A stretch of 14,200 bases of DNA from CAJMGO01 sp900557305 (GCA_905212975.1 CAJMGO010000016.1:1-14200); one strand, 5' to 3'; shown: positions 7,599 to 14,200, numbered from the stretch's first letter. Program-made: numbers and translations. The notes: generated by a model not told the origin, from the letters alone.

Positions 7599-7607
7599 AT
7601 AATATCA
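7599..7607 (-). promoter_or_regulatory. Extended -10 promoter of ydjG-ydjH-like operon
   Basis: The minus strand reads TGATATTAT, with a start point near 7592, shortly before AGGAG (7583-7587) and the ATG at 7575. The -35 is poor. No resemblance to the sigma-W type promoter used for the B. subtilis equivalent was seen. Confidence 0.4.
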
Positions 7608-7649
7608 TAAAAATAAAATTAATAGAATAAAAAGGGTATATTTTATAGA

Positions 7650-7747
7650 TTATTTTTTTATCCATAAATACATACCTGTTATAACATCAGGTTTGTATTT
7701 AAATCCAGCTTTTTTATAAAATCCTTCATTTGTTTTATATTTTTCAT
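7650..7747 (-). pseudogene. Frame-broken short ORF, acetyltransferase-tail-like
   Basis: An ATG at 7747 with GGAGG about 7 bases upstream opens a frame of only 22 codons (stop at 7679). The +2 frame, however, reads a protein-like stretch containing FYKKAGFKYKP and ending GMYLWIKK with TAA at 7650-7652. The span is 98 bases; one extra A in the AAAAA run right after the ATG would give an uninterrupted 32-residue protein. FYKKAGF resembles the FYxKxGF motif near the C-terminus of GNAT acetyltransferases, so this may be the remnant of such a gene. It may instead be an intact small protein with a sequencing error or a slippage-controlled frame. The match is short. Confidence 0.35.
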
Positions 7748-7765
7748 TAAAAATCCTCCATAAAT

Positions 7766-7810
7766 AAAAAATGACTCAAGGCTTCTAAAGTTTCCTGAGT
7801 ACCACTCAAG
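7766..7810 (-). promoter_or_regulatory. Candidate transcription attenuator
   Basis: On the minus strand CTTGAGT (7804-7810) can pair with ACTCAGG (7794-7800) across a three-base loop. ACTCAGG can instead pair with CCTTGAGT (7774-7781, one bulge) to form a hairpin followed, after CA, by six T (7766-7771), a terminator shape. The two pairings are mutually exclusive, as in attenuators and riboswitches. It lies 19 bases before the ATG of the short frame-broken ORF. No known riboswitch class was recognised, and a plain terminator is possible. Confidence 0.35.
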
Positions 7811-7930
7811 TAATAATATACTCTTATCCATGGTTATAGTAAATCATTTTTAATATATTTATAAATTATTATTTATTCCGAAATAACAATTTTTTTATTT
7901 TTTTCAGGACGGAAACATTTATGTTTATAT

Positions 7931-7959
7931 AAAAAAACTAAGATATCTATCTTAGTTTT
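7931..7959 (-). terminator. Terminator of pyruvate phosphate dikinase gene
   Basis: AAAACTAAGA (7934-7943) and TCTTAGTTTT (7950-7959) form a 10-base stem around a TATCTA loop. On the minus strand the stem runs into an uninterrupted series of T (7937 down to 7931). It starts 11 bases after the dikinase stop codon. Confidence 0.85.
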
Positions 7960-7969
7960 AATTAACTTA

Positions 7970-10600
7970 TTAGTTGTTTTTTGCTTTGATTGCGGCTTGT
8001 GCAGCAGCAAGTCTAGCTAGTGGTACTCTAAATGGAGAGCAAGATACATAAGTAAGTCCTAATTCATTACAAAACTCAACACTACTTGGTTCCCCACCAT
8101 GTTCACCACATATACCTAGTTCTATATTAGGTCTAGTTTTTCTACCTTTTTCAACAGCAATTCTCATTAATTCTCCTACACCAGTTCTATCTATTTTAGC
8201 AAATGGATCTGACTCAAATATTCCCTTCTTATAATAATCATTTAAGAATTTTGATGCATCATCACGACTAAATCCATATGTTAATTGTGTTAAATCATTT
8301 GTACCAAATGAGAAGAATTCTGCTTCTTGTGCAATTTCATCAGCAATTACAGTAGCTCTTGGAATTTCAATCATAGTACCAATATTATAGTTTACTTTAA
8401 AGTTTTTTTCTACCATTACTTTATCTGCAGTTGTTGTTACAATGTTTTTAACATACTTTAGTTCGTTTAAATCTCCTATTAAAGGAATCATAATTTCAGG
8501 ATGAGTTTTAATACCTTCTTTTTCTACATTGATTGCTGCTTCTATTACAGCTCTTGTTTGCATTTCAGCAATTTCTGGATAAGTAATAGCAAGTCTACAA
8601 CCTCTATGTCCCATCATAGGATTAAATTCCTTTAAAGAAATAACTCTATTTTTCAAAGCTTCAAAAGTCATTCCAAGACTTTCAGCAAGAGGTTTAATTT
8701 CTTCATCAGTATGAGGTAAAAATTCATGTAGTGGAGGGTCTAAGAAACGAATAGTAACACTATATCCTTCCATACTTCTAAATAGTCCTTCAAAATCACT
8801 TCTTTGATAAGGTAATATTTTTTCTAATGCTTCTCTTCTTTTTTCTTCCGTATCAGCAGTTATCATTCTTCTAAAATTAAATATTCTTTCTTCTTCGAAG
8901 AACATGTGCTCTGTCCTACAAAGTCCAATACCCTCTGCACCAAATTTACGAGCCAAAATAGCATCTTTTGGAGTATCAGCATTAGTTCTAACCTGCAATT
9001 TTCTTGTATTATCTGCCCAATTCATGAATGTTTCAAAATCACCACTAATTGAAGGCTCTACAGTTTTAATTCTTTCACCATACACATTACCAGTTGATCC
9101 ATCCAAACTAATCCAATCACCTTCATGCATAACTTTTCCATCTTTTGTCGTTAATGTTTTGTTTATCTCATCTATTATTAGTTCACCACAACCACATACA
9201 CAACATGTTCCCATACCACGAGCAACAACAGCTGCATGACTTGTCATACCACCTCTAATAGTTAAAACACCATGCGCTATATTCATACCTTCAATATCTT
9301 CTGGAGATGTTTCAAGTCTTGCTAAAACTATGTCTTTTTCACCAGTTTTATATGCATTAAGTACATCTTCAGCATTAAAATATAACTTACCTGTAGCTGC
9401 TCCTGGTGATGCAGCAAGCCCTGTTGCTATAACATTTCCATTTTTTAAACTTTCAGTATCAAAATTTGGATGAAGTAATTGGTCTAATTGTTTTGGTTCA
9501 ACTTTAAGCAAAGCTTCTTCTTTTGTAATCATACCTTCATTTACTAAATCAACAGCAATTTTAAGTGCTGCTTGAGCAGTTCTTTTACCGTTTCTAGTTT
9601 GAAGCATAAATAGCTTTCCATCTTCTATGGTAAATTCCATATCTTGCATATCTTTATAATGTTCTTCTAAGATTTTATTTATTCTTACAAATTCATCATA
9701 GCAATTTGGCATGACTTCTTTTAATGTATTTATATCTTGTGGAGTACGTATTCCAGCAACAACATCTTCACCTTGAGCATTTATTAAATATTCTCCATAT
9801 AATTTTTTCTCTCCTGTAGCTGGATTTCTAGTAAATGCAACACCAGTACCACAATTTTCTCCCTTATTACCATATACCATTTCTTGAACATTTACAGCTG
9901 TACCCCATGATCCTGGAATATCATTTAATCTTCTATAAGTTATTGCTCTTTCATTATTCCAACTTCTAAATACAGCTTTTACTGCTTCTAATAATTGAGT
10001 ACGTGAATCTTGTGGAAATTCTACGCCTGCATACTTAAAGTATTCACTCTTATAAATATTTACAACTTCAATTAAATCATCCGCAGTCAATTCTGTATCA
10101 AGTTTAACATTCTTTTCTTCTTTTATTTTATCAAATAATCTTTCAAAAGAACTTTTAGGAAATCCCATAACTACATCAGCAAACATTTGAATAAATCTTC
10201 TGTAGCTATCATATACAAACCTAGGATTATTAGTTATTTTAGAAAATGACTGTGCTACACTATCATTTAACCCTAAATTAAGAATTGTATCCATCATACC
10301 TGGCATTGATGCTCTTGCTCCACTTCTAACACTAACTAAAAGTGGATTTTCTTGATTGCCAAATTTCTTTCCAGTTATATTTTCTAACTCTGCTACCTTT
10401 TCAAATATTTGATTTACTACTTCTTCACTTATTTTATTACCATCTGAATAATATTTATTACATGCTTCAGTAGTGATTGTAAAACCTCTTGGTACAGGAA
10501 GCCCTATATTAGTCATTTCAGCTAAGTTTGCACCTTTACCACCAAGAAGATCTCTCATATCTTTATTTCCTTCACTAAATAAATAAACATATTTGTTCAT
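7970..10600 (-). CDS. ppdK: Pyruvate, phosphate dikinase
   Basis: Catalyses the reversible conversion of ATP, phosphate and pyruvate to AMP, pyrophosphate and phosphoenolpyruvate. In anaerobes it serves in pyrophosphate-linked glycolysis or in phosphoenolpyruvate synthesis. The protein is full length (876 residues). The N-terminal nucleotide-binding domain shows GGKGANLAEMT (21-31) and SVRSGARASMPGMMDT (90-105). The swivelling phosphohistidine domain shows GGMTSHAAVVARGMG with the catalytic His at 455. The C-terminal PEP/pyruvate barrel shows RTEHMF, FGTNDLTQLTYGFSRDD and GICGEHGG with the catalytic Cys at 831. The His and Cys numbers match those of the Clostridium symbiosum enzyme. It is dikinase and not PEP synthase or enzyme I by length and motifs. 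AGGAGG lies 6 bases before the ATG. It is a single-gene unit with its own promoter and terminator. Confidence 0.98.
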   Translation of the reverse strand: MNKYVYLFSEGNKDMRDLLGGKGANLAEMTNIGLPVPRGFTITTEACNKYYSDGNKISEEVVNQIFEKVAELENITGKKFGNQENPLLVSVRSGARASMPGMMDTILNLGLNDSVAQSFSKITNNPRFVYDSYRRFIQMFADVVMGFPKSSFERLFDKIKEEKNVKLDTELTADDLIEVVNIYKSEYFKYAGVEFPQDSRTQLLEAVKAVFRSWNNERAITYRRLNDIPGSWGTAVNVQEMVYGNKGENCGTGVAFTRNPATGEKKLYGEYLINAQGEDVVAGIRTPQDINTLKEVMPNCYDEFVRINKILEEHYKDMQDMEFTIEDGKLFMLQTRNGKRTAQAALKIAVDLVNEGMITKEEALLKVEPKQLDQLLHPNFDTESLKNGNVIATGLAASPGAATGKLYFNAEDVLNAYKTGEKDIVLARLETSPEDIEGMNIAHGVLTIRGGMTSHAAVVARGMGTCCVCGCGELIIDEINKTLTTKDGKVMHEGDWISLDGSTGNVYGERIKTVEPSISGDFETFMNWADNTRKLQVRTNADTPKDAILARKFGAEGIGLCRTEHMFFEEERIFNFRRMITADTEEKRREALEKILPYQRSDFEGLFRSMEGYSVTIRFLDPPLHEFLPHTDEEIKPLAESLGMTFEALKNRVISLKEFNPMMGHRGCRLAITYPEIAEMQTRAVIEAAINVEKEGIKTHPEIMIPLIGDLNELKYVKNIVTTTADKVMVEKNFKVNYNIGTMIEIPRATVIADEIAQEAEFFSFGTNDLTQLTYGFSRDDASKFLNDYYKKGIFESDPFAKIDRTGVGELMRIAVEKGRKTRPNIELGICGEHGGEPSSVEFCNELGLTYVSCSPFRVPLARLAAAQAAIKAKNN

Positions 10601-10629
10601 AATATTCCTCCTATTCTTCTTATACTAAT

Positions 10630-10658
10630 ATTATAACAATCACATTTTATTTATTCAA
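10630..10658 (-). promoter_or_regulatory. Promoter of ppdK
   Basis: On the minus strand TTGAAT (10653-10658) stands 17 bases before TATAAT (10630-10635), and the -10 also has the TG extension (TGTTATAAT). Transcription would start near 10623, with AGGAGG at 10607-10612 in the short leader. This is the most complete promoter in the window, fitting a highly expressed metabolic gene. Confidence 0.75.
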
Positions 10659-10683
10659 TAAATTTACAATATATTTTACACAC

Positions 10684-10709
10684 AAAAAGCATGATTTTTT
10701 TCATGCTTT
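10684..10709 (-). terminator. Terminator of lspA-rluD operon
   Basis: AAAGCATGA (10686-10694) and TCATGCTTT (10701-10709) form a 9-base stem around a six-base loop, and the minus strand continues into TTTTTG. The stem overlaps the rluD stop codon, so the terminator begins inside the gene's last codons. Confidence 0.75.
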
Positions 10710-11604
10710 ATTCTTCTTTAAATTTATTTAGTATATTAATAAAACAATCTGGGAGTTCACTATCAAACTCCATATATTTATTAAGAGTTGGATGAATAAA
10801 TCCTAATGTTTTAGCGTGAAGACATTGACCACTATCATCTATTAGCTTTCTTCTTCCATAAACAGGATCATTTACAACTGGATGTCCTATATAATTCATA
10901 TGAACCCTTATTTGATGTGTTCTACCTGTTTTAAGTGATAATTCTATTAAAGTTGCATTCTTATATCTTTCTAAAACTTTAAAATTTGTTATTGCTTCTT
11001 TAGAATTAACATCAGTAACACACATTTTTTTTCTATCATTTTTATCTCTTCCAATAGGTGCATCAATAGTACCACTATCTTCTTTTATAATACCCCAAAC
11101 AAGTGCGATATATTTTCTAGTTGTAGTTTTTTCTTCTAATTGTTTGGCTAAAGACAAATGGGCTTTATCATTTTTAGCTACCATTAGGAGTCCTGTAGTA
11201 TATGCATCTATTCTATGTACTATGCCAGGTCTAAACTCACCATTTATACTAGATAATTTTTTAGAATGATACATAAGACCATTAACTAGTGTGTTTGAAT
11301 AATTACCTGGTGCTGGATGGACAACAAGACCATTTGGTTTATTTACAACTATAACATCATCATCTTCATATATAATCTCTAAATTCATATTAATTGGTTT
11401 TGAGCTCATTTCTTTTTCTTTATATTCTTCAATTAAAATTTCATCATTTAAATTTAAAATATAACTTTTTTTTATAATATTTCCATTTACTTTAATATTT
11501 CCTTCTTTTATCATTTTTTCTATTTTACTTCTTGTAATATTTAATTTAGAAGTTAAATATTGATCAATTCTAATACCACTAACATCTGAAATCATATCAC
11601 TCAT
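10708..11604 (-). CDS. rluD: RluD-family 23S rRNA pseudouridine synthase
   Basis: Isomerises uridines of 23S rRNA to pseudouridine, by family those of the helix 69 loop. It has 298 residues, the usual size. An S4 RNA-binding domain occupies about residues 10-60 (IRIDQYLTSK ... IKVNGNIIKKSYIL) and the catalytic domain the rest, with NKPNGLVVHPAPG and GIVHRIDAYTTGLLMVAK, where Asp133 is the nucleophile, and the late motifs GRTHQIRVHMNYIGHPVVND and LHAKTLGF. Oddly, the usual Lys-Asp or Lys-Glu after HRLD/HRID is Ala-Tyr. The start overlaps the end of lspA by 8 bases, with AAAGGA upstream, so translation is probably coupled. The lspA-rluD order is common in Firmicutes. Assignment to RluD and not to another RluA-type paralog rests on the S4 domain and on the neighbour. 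Confidence 0.92.
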   Translation of the reverse strand: MSDMISDVSGIRIDQYLTSKLNITRSKIEKMIKEGNIKVNGNIIKKSYILNLNDEILIEEYKEKEMSSKPINMNLEIIYEDDDVIVVNKPNGLVVHPAPGNYSNTLVNGLMYHSKKLSSINGEFRPGIVHRIDAYTTGLLMVAKNDKAHLSLAKQLEEKTTTRKYIALVWGIIKEDSGTIDAPIGRDKNDRKKMCVTDVNSKEAITNFKVLERYKNATLIELSLKTGRTHQIRVHMNYIGHPVVNDPVYGRRKLIDDSGQCLHAKTLGFIHPTLNKYMEFDSELPDCFINILNKFKEE

Positions 11605-12058
11605 CTTTTCCTTTAATAAATGACTTTATGATAAGAATGATACACCCTACCACAATAAAAGAATCAGCTAAATTAAAAACAGGAAAATTGTATCCAAAAA
11701 AACTAAAATCTAAATAATCTATTACATATCCAAGTCTAATTCTATCTATTAAATTTCCAAGTATTCCACCAACTATAACACCATATATCGCAGCGATTCC
11801 TTTATCTTTAGAAAAGTCTGTTTTTCTCAATAAAAAGAAATAAAATGCTGCTAAAAAAGCTAAAGTTAAAACAATTAAATATATTGTTTTGTTCGAAAAA
11901 GTTGACCATGCAGCTCCTGTGTTTTGTAAATATGTAATTCTAAAAAAAGATGGAATGATTGATATAGAATATGATAACTCCATATAATAACTAACTAATA
12001 TTTTAATAATTTGATCTAATAAAAGAGCAATTGTTGTAAAACTAATAAATTTTTTCAT
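11597..12058 (-). CDS. lspA: Lipoprotein signal peptidase II
   Basis: Membrane aspartic protease that removes the signal peptide of lipidated prolipoproteins. It is 153 residues long with four membrane helices. All conserved blocks are visible: the N-terminal helix Asp (LLLDQIIKI), QNTGAAWSTF (45-54), GNLIDRIRLGYVIDYLDF (101-118) with catalytic Asp105, and FNLADSFIVVG (128-138) with catalytic Asp132. AGGTGAT stands about 5 bases before the ATG. It is the first gene of an operon with rluD, overlapping it by 8 bases, with a promoter immediately upstream giving a very short leader. Confidence 0.96.
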   Translation of the reverse strand: MKKFISFTTIALLLDQIIKILVSYYMELSYSISIIPSFFRITYLQNTGAAWSTFSNKTIYLIVLTLAFLAAFYFFLLRKTDFSKDKGIAAIYGVIVGGILGNLIDRIRLGYVIDYLDFSFFGYNFPVFNLADSFIVVGCIILIIKSFIKGKDE

Positions 12059-12074
12059 CTTATCACCTAATTAA

Positions 12075-12083
12075 ATTATAGCA
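12075..12083 (-). promoter_or_regulatory. Extended -10 promoter of lspA-rluD
   Basis: The minus strand reads TGCTATAAT with no good -35. The start point would be near 12068, leaving only about ten bases of leader, just enough for the AGGTGAT ribosome site. Confidence 0.55.
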
Positions 12084-12097
12084 TATTAATTTATAAA

Positions 12098-12117
12098 TAA
12101 AAAGAAGATTATCTTCT
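12098..12117 (-). terminator. Weak terminator after the sigma-like gene
   Basis: AGAAGA (12103-12108) pairs with TCTTCT (12112-12117) around a three-base loop; the minus strand continues TTTTATTT. The short stem includes the stop codon of the sigma-like gene, so some read-through into lspA is expected. Confidence 0.4.
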
Positions 12118-12882
12118 CTTTTGTCCTTTTAATATTTCTGAATAATTCTGTTCAAGTTTTTTCAATGCATTTCTTTCAATACGAATAATATCTTTTAACT
12201 TAACATTATATTTATCTGCTATACTTTGTCTACTTATAGATATATTTCCGCTTAATCCATAATGTTCTTTAAGTACAATCTTTTCTCTATAATCAAATAA
12301 TTGATCCATAAGATCTTCCATCTCATAATCTATTTCATCTTCATTAACTTGAACTTCAATGGTACTAATTAGTTTTTTTATTTTTTTATTAATGTATTCT
12401 AAAGCAAAAAGATTAAAATTATCTAATTTATCAATATTGCAGTTATCTATGCAACATTCAAGTGATTTACATGCATACTCTTGTAATTTATCAATATCTA
12501 TATTTGTTTTATCTGAAAATAGCCATATAGCATATAAAGGCACTCTCGAATAATAAAGATTTAATTTATTTTTTGAAGCAATATCATTATTTGTTTTATA
12601 TTTATAAAACAATTCTTTTATATTTTCAAATTTGGTAATGCTATTTGAATCAAGCATTTTATATGAATCATTTGAATAATAATTATTTTCTAATTCATCC
12701 TTTGAGTAAATTATTTTTATTCCCTTTTTTAGGATCAATCTTTGTAATGCTAATGCTTGCAAATTACTTTCTGAATATTTTAATATTTCCTCATTTAAAA
12801 TAACTGGATGAAATAATTCATCTAATTTACTTCTTTCCATAATAACATTATCAATAATAAATTTATCAAAATTTTTTCTCAT
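12109..12882 (-). CDS. Highly divergent sigma-70 family protein
   Basis: A 257-residue protein. The C-terminal part (about 188-246, LMDQLFDYREKIVLKEHYGL then IADKYNVKLKDIIRIERNAL) aligns without gaps worth noting to region 4 of RpoD-type sigma factors, including the helix-turn-helix. Residues 100-172 look like a degenerate region 2: KNKLNLYYSRVPLYAIWLFS resembles the region 2.1 helix and FNLFALEYINKKIKKLI resembles the FSTYAxWWIRQAI segment. Only about 16 residues separate the two, so region 3 is essentially missing, an arrangement like that of ECF factors. Residues 1-90 are unrecognised. In the recognition helix, the residues equivalent to E. coli R584, E585, R588 and Q589 are Leu, Lys, Ile and Arg, so normal -35 reading is unlikely. 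It follows the dGTPase-like gene and has its own consensus promoter. AGGAG is 11 bases before the ATG, a little far. It could be an alternative sigma factor or a relic that no longer acts as one. Confidence 0.7.
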   Translation of the reverse strand: MRKNFDKFIIDNVIMERSKLDELFHPVILNEEILKYSESNLQALALQRLILKKGIKIIYSKDELENNYYSNDSYKMLDSNSITKFENIKELFYKYKTNNDIASKNKLNLYYSRVPLYAIWLFSDKTNIDIDKLQEYACKSLECCIDNCNIDKLDNFNLFALEYINKKIKKLISTIEVQVNEDEIDYEMEDLMDQLFDYREKIVLKEHYGLSGNISISRQSIADKYNVKLKDIIRIERNALKKLEQNYSEILKGQKRR

Positions 12883-12911
12883 AAGTATATTTTCTCCTTT
12901 TTATAAGGGTT

Positions 12912-12940
12912 AGTATACACATATAATGCTAAATTGTCAA
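12912..12940 (-). promoter_or_regulatory. Sigma-A promoter of the sigma-like gene
   Basis: On the minus strand TTGACA (12935-12940) lies exactly 17 bases before TATACT (12912-12917). The -35 box overlaps the TGA stop codon (12937-12939) of the upstream phosphohydrolase gene. The start point would be near 12905, giving a leader of about 22 bases. Confidence 0.7.
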
Positions 12941-14058
12941 ATTTTTCTATACCTATTATTAAATTCACGTATAAAAAAGTCATCAGTCATACCAGCTATA
13001 AAGTCTATAACCATTCTTGCTTTTGATGTATTTATTAAATAATTATAATCCATGTCATTTAAAAATACTTTATATATACTTGAATTCTCATTTTTAGTAT
13101 TTAAATCATTAAGGTAAGTTTCAAATAAGTATTCAAACATAAATTTAGTATGATTTAATTCCTCTGGTGTATCTGTTTTTAAATAAATATTTTTATAATT
13201 GAAATCTTTTAAATCATTTATTGCTTTAAAAATACTTGGTGAAATTTCTATATAATTTTTACCAATGCTATTATTTATTATATTAAGAATTATTGTATCA
13301 ACTATTTCACCATTTTTGCTACCAAGTAAACTTATAATACTATCTGGAAGATCTTCTTTTTTTATTTTTCCAAGTCTTATTGCATCTTCTACATCTCTTC
13401 CTAAATATCCAACAACATCACTTATTCTTACAACACATCCTTCTAAAGTCATAGGTCTTTGCTTTTTAACTATATCAGGATCAAAATATGATGAAGTATA
13501 TTCATTTAAAAACTGGTCTACACTTTTTTTTACTGGCTCATACTTGTTTATAACAATTTCACCATTATGTGACATAATTCCATCAAGAGTTTGTATACAT
13601 AGGTTTGAACCTTTTCCATTGTTTTCTAAAAACATTAAATTTCTTACACTTTGAACATTATGATAAAAATTCCCTTCTCCATATTTAACACTTAAATCAT
13701 TCAGAATTTTTTCACCTTTATGTCCAAAAGGAACATGTCCTATATCATGACCAAGCGCTATAGCTTCTATTAAATCTTCATTTAAATTTAGTGCTCTTCC
13801 TATCGTACGTGCTATTTTACTAACTAATTGAACATGAATCATACGCTTTGATATATGATCATTTTTTACATTTGTAAAAACTTGTGTTTTATCCATATAA
13901 CGCTCATAAGATAAAGAATATATAATCCTATCTATATCTCTATAAAAATCAGGTCTAAAATCATCATCTATTTGATAAAGTCTTATTGCTTCACTACTTT
14001 TTATTGCATATTCTGATAACAATTTTTCACCTTTTATCATATTTTCTTTTATATTCAT
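12937..14058 (-). CDS. dGTPase-family HD phosphohydrolase
   Basis: A 373-residue protein of the dNTP triphosphohydrolase (dGTPase, Dgt) family, metal-dependent enzymes that release tripolyphosphate from dNTPs. Visible blocks: FRPDFYRDIDRIIYS and DKTQVF near the start, the first HD-domain His at about 75 (RMIHVQLVSKIARTIG), the His104-Asp105 pair in ALGHDIGHVPFGHKGE, FYHNVQSVRNL, and a later Asp segment (VRISDVVGYLGRD). I chose the ATG at 14058, which has AAGGGAAG 8 bases upstream. An in-frame ATG at 14121 would add 21 mostly hydrophobic residues with no ribosome site and is probably leader sequence. In many Firmicutes, dgt-like genes precede dnaG and rpoD; here a divergent sigma-like gene follows directly and dnaG is absent. 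Substrate preference cannot be read from the sequence. Confidence 0.88.
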   Translation of the reverse strand: MNIKENMIKGEKLLSEYAIKSSEAIRLYQIDDDFRPDFYRDIDRIIYSLSYERYMDKTQVFTNVKNDHISKRMIHVQLVSKIARTIGRALNLNEDLIEAIALGHDIGHVPFGHKGEKILNDLSVKYGEGNFYHNVQSVRNLMFLENNGKGSNLCIQTLDGIMSHNGEIVINKYEPVKKSVDQFLNEYTSSYFDPDIVKKQRPMTLEGCVVRISDVVGYLGRDVEDAIRLGKIKKEDLPDSIISLLGSKNGEIVDTIILNIINNSIGKNYIEISPSIFKAINDLKDFNYKNIYLKTDTPEELNHTKFMFEYLFETYLNDLNTKNENSSIYKVFLNDMDYNYLINTSKARMVIDFIAGMTDDFFIREFNNRYRKI

Positions 14059-14080
14059 AATATCTACTTCCCTTACAACA

Positions 14081-14089
14081 ATTTTATCA
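14081..14089 (-). promoter_or_regulatory. Possible promoter of the HD phosphohydrolase gene
   Basis: The minus strand reads TGATAAAAT, a TG-extended -10 with one mismatch and no good -35. A start near 14074 would fall directly before the ribosome site of the ATG at 14058, which supports that start over the one at 14121. Confidence 0.3.
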
Positions 14090-14137
14090 AATAAAATATA
14101 AAAAAGAAATATCATAACCAATATTTCTTTTATAATC

Positions 14138-14200
14138 TTATTTTATAATACCATATTCTATACTAACAGCTTTTGATAAATCAAAATTTACTTTAGTACT
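14138..14200 (-). CDS. C-terminal end of an unidentified protein
   Basis: Of the three minus-strand frames entering from the right edge, only one stays open. It encodes 20 residues ending SKAVSIEYGIIK before TAA at 14138-14140. The composition is protein-like, but I do not recognise the family. The stop lies about 80 bases before the ATG of the HD phosphohydrolase, with no clear terminator between, so the two may be co-transcribed. Confidence 0.45.
   Translation of the reverse strand, partial: STKVNFDLSKAVSIEYGIIK

Larger units (their letters stand above)
7576..7969. other. 394-base intergenic region
   Basis: Lies between the dikinase stop and the YdjG-like start, both on the minus strand. 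Read on the minus strand it holds the dikinase terminator (7931-7959), an A+T-rich stretch with a weak TATAAC at 7833-7838, an attenuator-like set of alternative hairpins (7766-7810), a good ribosome site and a frame-broken short coding stretch (7650-7747), and the promoter of the YdjG-like operon (7599-7607). Nothing else could be supported. Confidence 0.6.

Noticed and set aside
7679..7831. 50-codon minus-strand frame covering the attenuator-like region
   Set aside because: Its ATG has no ribosome site, the frame runs through the hairpins and T run, and the product is not protein-like beyond the later ATG at 7747.
14059..14121. Upstream ATG extending the HD phosphohydrolase by 21 residues
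   Set aside because: No ribosome site precedes it, the added residues are not family-like, and a possible -10 element lies inside this stretch. The ATG at 14058 has a ribosome site and family-typical length.
1..14200. Mycoplasma-type code with TGA as Trp
   Set aside because: Trp residues are encoded by TGG throughout and TGA ends genes at positions consistent with family lengths.

Overview
The window is very A+T-rich and reads as chromosomal DNA of a walled, low-GC Gram-positive bacterium (Bacillota). A Bacilli or Erysipelotrichia-like lineage close to the Mollicutes is my best guess, but this is inference. TGG encodes Trp and TGA is used as a stop (for example for the HD phosphohydrolase gene and the zinc-ribbon gene next to enolase), so the code is the standard bacterial one and not the Mycoplasma one. 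A FemABX cell-wall enzyme, LspA and a prepilin N-terminus indicate a single-membrane cell with peptidoglycan, lipoproteins and a pilus or pseudopilus. All genes but one lie on the minus strand. I see no tRNA, rRNA, insertion sequence, phage gene or CRISPR array.

Layout from left to right. 1-61: the first codons of a type IV pilin-like gene with a strong promoter. 269-2179: a two-gene operon of a membrane-anchored zinc-ribbon protein followed by a YdjI-like SPFH protein. 2293-4246: enolase preceded, with only a 4-base gap, by a zinc-ribbon membrane protein. 4333-5583: the only plus-strand gene, a FemABX aminoacyltransferase, divergent from the enolase cluster. 5624-7575: YdjG-like and YdjH-like membrane proteins. 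7576-7969: a non-coding stretch with an attenuator-like structure and a frame-broken small ORF. 7970-10600: pyruvate, phosphate dikinase. 10708-12058: lspA and rluD, overlapping. 12109-12882: a very divergent sigma-70 family protein. 12937-14058: a dGTPase-family HD phosphohydrolase. 14138-14200: the tail of another gene.

Functional themes. Enolase makes phosphoenolpyruvate, and the dikinase interconverts it with pyruvate, so the window carries two steps of lower glycolysis. The zinc-ribbon, SPFH and TPM proteins together resemble the B. subtilis YdjG-YdjH-YdjI membrane module, which works with PspA in membrane stress. Here the module is split into two places, has extra zinc-ribbon members, and has no PspA in view. 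LspA and RluD form the common Firmicutes pair.

The most unusual item is the sigma-like protein at 12109-12882. It has a recognisable region 2 and an RpoD-type region 4, but almost nothing between them, and the usual -35-contacting residues are replaced. It sits beside the dGTPase-like gene, where many Firmicutes carry dnaG and rpoD. Most promoters I can read here are extended -10 (TGnTATAAT) elements with poor -35 boxes, while two have a perfect TTGACA.
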